From positions 1 to 32,549 of the IMG/VR virus record IMGVR_UViG_3300037076_000265: a DNA stretch of 32,549 bases; one strand, written 5' to 3'. This document shows, piece by piece, positions 31,174 through 32,549 of the stretch; within the stretch, counting starts at the first letter, position 1; every line of letters begins with the position of its first letter. The stretch is from a virus. The position numbers were made by a program, and so were the translations under genes. The notes under the pieces were generated by a model. It was given only the letters and a program-made list of their open reading frames with translations. It had not been told where the DNA came from and made no database searches.

Positions 31174-32273
31174 TTTCAAGTTTTGGAATCTCAACCCGTC
31201 CGCTTTTGAAACAAGTTCCTGGTAGTGGTTCAAGACGACGGTGACCGAGTTGCCGAGAAACTTTGCAACCCGGCCAACGTCGCCTTCGGCGGCGAGCATG
31301 TAGGACGCACAGGAATGCCGCAGCAGGTCTTGCGGCCATTTCTCGAAGCCAGGGCGTCCCGGAGCTTACGAAGCCGGAAACGGCGTTTGTCGTACGGCAT
31401 CTGCCAGTGGGTTTTGATTTTAGTTTTCGCCGCCTGCTTGAACCAGTATTTCGCGCTCGCGCTCATTTCAACGATGCGGCGGGATGAAAACCAGCCCCGG
31501 ACCTTGCCCGTGTCCACGGTGACGATGCCCCGTGCCACGTCAACGGCCTCTGGCGGTATCCTGTCGGCTTCGGATGGCCGCAATCCACACGGCAGGGCCA
31601 GAACGAGCCAGCCGAGCATCGCAGGGTCATTGTCGCGTGTCCACGTCAACGCCGTGAGGCACTGTTTGAGCGTGAGGATTTTGGGCGGCTTCCGGTCAAT
31701 GGTGATTCGCTCCAACCGGTCACATGGATTTTTACGAATGTAATCACGCCGCTCGCAGAACGAAAAGAACGCGGCCAGGTGCGACGTGTAGGTTTTACGG
31801 GTGATGGCCGTTTTCCCGGCAAGGAACACTTCTACGTCGGCAGTGGTGATGCTGGCGGCGTCTCGCGCCTCGCGCCCCTTGATGAATCGAAGGAGCAGCC
31901 ATTCCAATTTATCAACATAAATGCGGCGGCGATTCGCGCCAAGTTTTGACTGGACACATTCGGTGACTGCCGCGCCCAGGGTTTTGCTGGTGATACTTTC
32001 ACCGGCATTGCCGCGCTTGTGATCTTCCCATACCCGGCGAACGGTCAGGCCAGCCTTTTTGATTTCGGAAAGAACGAACATCAGGTCTGCGCGTTCAGCT
32101 TCCGGCATGGATGTCCAGGCGGTGCCAGCGGCCTTGATTTCGGCGGCGACGGCGGAAAGTCCGGCATCTGCTTTCTCCTTGGTTTTGAACGTCGGGCGGA
32201 ATCTTTTCCCGTTTTGGAAGTATTCGAGCCGCCAGCGCCTGCGGTCGGGCAGGAAGTAAATTTTGGCGTTCAT
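31162..32273 (-). CDS. Tyrosine recombinase (integrase), apparently frameshifted near 31350
   Basis: From the ATG at 32273 the frame encodes an N-terminal arm-binding/SAM-like region and the catalytic start: ALPCGLRPSEADR (Arg232) and DTGKVRGWF (Lys257). Then, after RLRKLRDAL, the frame loses similarity and ends at 31230. In another frame, after a lost base around 31349-31351, the expected end appears: GFEKWPQDLLRHSCASYML, KFLGNSVTVVLNHYQEL (catalytic Tyr) and a stop at 31162. One extra G (CTGGGCTTC) would restore a full enzyme of about 370 aa. This may be a mutation, a sequence error or frameshifting. The enzyme would integrate the phage at the adjacent tRNA-Ala. Confidence 0.85.
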
Positions 32274-32424
32274 GGTGTCTGTGCCAGTTTGTGCCAGTAA
32301 AACGGTGCGCGAAAGCGTATCATGCAGGTATCAATCCTGCACTCATTCGTTGTTACTATTTCCCGGCGAAGACTTGGAGGCGCGGTCAACATTGATTAAA
32401 ACGACGATTCATTGGCCTTTGTGA
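32274..32424. other. Integrase leader and probable attachment region, with short repeats
   Basis: Between integrase and tRNA. It contains two adjacent direct repeats, TGTGCCAGT at about 32280-32288 and again at 32290-32298, and an inverted repeat TGCAGG-TATCAAT-CCTGCA at 32323-32341. These could be arm-type integrase sites and an operator or terminator. If integration occurred in the tRNA, the core crossover should lie at or near the tRNA 3-prime end. The other attachment site is outside the window, so this cannot be proven here. Confidence 0.4.
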
Positions 32425-32500
32425 TGGTGGAGCCGACAGGAATCGAACCTGCGACCTTCTCATTGCGAACGAGACGCTCTGCCAACTGAGCTACGACCCC
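32425..32500 (-). tRNA. tRNA-Ala (CGC)
   Basis: 76 nt on the minus strand. Acceptor GGGGTCG/CGGCTCC includes the G3-T70 wobble that defines alanine tRNAs. D-arm GCTC/GAGC, anticodon stem TCTCG/TGAGA with loop TTCGCAA (anticodon CGC), T-arm GCAGG-TTCGATT-CCTGT, and an encoded CCA are all present. It stands 151 bp from the start of the integrase gene and so is the probable integration target. Beyond it (32501-32549) I see nothing identifiable. Confidence 0.93.
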
Positions 32501-32549
32501 ATCCACGTCAACCGCAATAGCTTTGCCAGAATAATCGCCGCGCCGCAAC

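Noticed and set aside
32323-32341. Dyad TGCAGG-TATCAAT-CCTGCA as a partial copy of the tRNA T-arm (attachment core)
   Set aside because: Only about 12 of 17 bases match the T-arm and the similarity is explained by both being short stem-loops; too weak for an att core.

Overview
The window looks like most of an integrated temperate phage, with a little host DNA at the right edge. The phage has siphovirus, lambda-like architecture. The host is probably in or near the Verrucomicrobia/PVC group. That is an inference from three things: Sec and lipoprotein signals on many phage proteins, the style of the large repeat-rich surface proteins, and an integrase whose box II reads D-x-x-R with a following R-H-S, a form I associate with that group. 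Overall GC is moderately high. No ribosomal or other marker gene is present to fix the taxonomy.

Layout. Positions 1-6807, all minus strand, hold a compact early/accessory operon read right to left. In order of transcription it contains a ParB-like protein, a 202-aa phage protein, a DUF3150-like protein, a minimal ATP-dependent DNA ligase, a DUF1257 (Ycf35-type) protein, a 70-aa protein, a DUF2997 protein, two small proteins, a Ycf46-type AAA+ ATPase, and a protein ending in perfect 66-bp (22-aa) leucine-rich-like repeats that runs off the left edge. Several of these genes overlap by 4 bp, so they are probably co-translated. Positions 6808-7175 are a divergent control region.

Positions 7176-31173, all plus strand, form the late operon. 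It runs: metallophosphoesterase, terminase small and large (GpA) subunits, portal, S49 protease, scaffold-like protein and major capsid protein. Next comes an island (15799-21285) carrying an initiator-type tRNA, membrane proteins, a lipoprotein, secreted proteins, an NlpC/P60-like peptidase and a beta-helix surface protein. Tail genes follow: completion proteins, tube, chaperone-like, tape measure, distal proteins, and a 1043-aa tail/fibre protein. Positions 31162-32273 (minus) hold a tyrosine recombinase with an apparent frameshift, and a tRNA-Ala(CGC) at 32425-32500 is the likely integration target. The left attachment site is not in the window.

Most notable points: (1) a 19-bp element occurs four times in the late operon, at gene boundaries, each time encoding M-N-V-R-A-(F/L)-V and reading across the next start codon. 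(2) A plastid/cyanobacterial-type ycf46-ycf35-DUF2997 set is built into a phage operon with a ligase; its DUF1257 gene has no ATG/GTG/TTG where homology begins but has an ACG behind a strong Shine-Dalgarno sequence. (3) The phage carries its own initiator tRNA. (4) Five phage proteins carry export signals.
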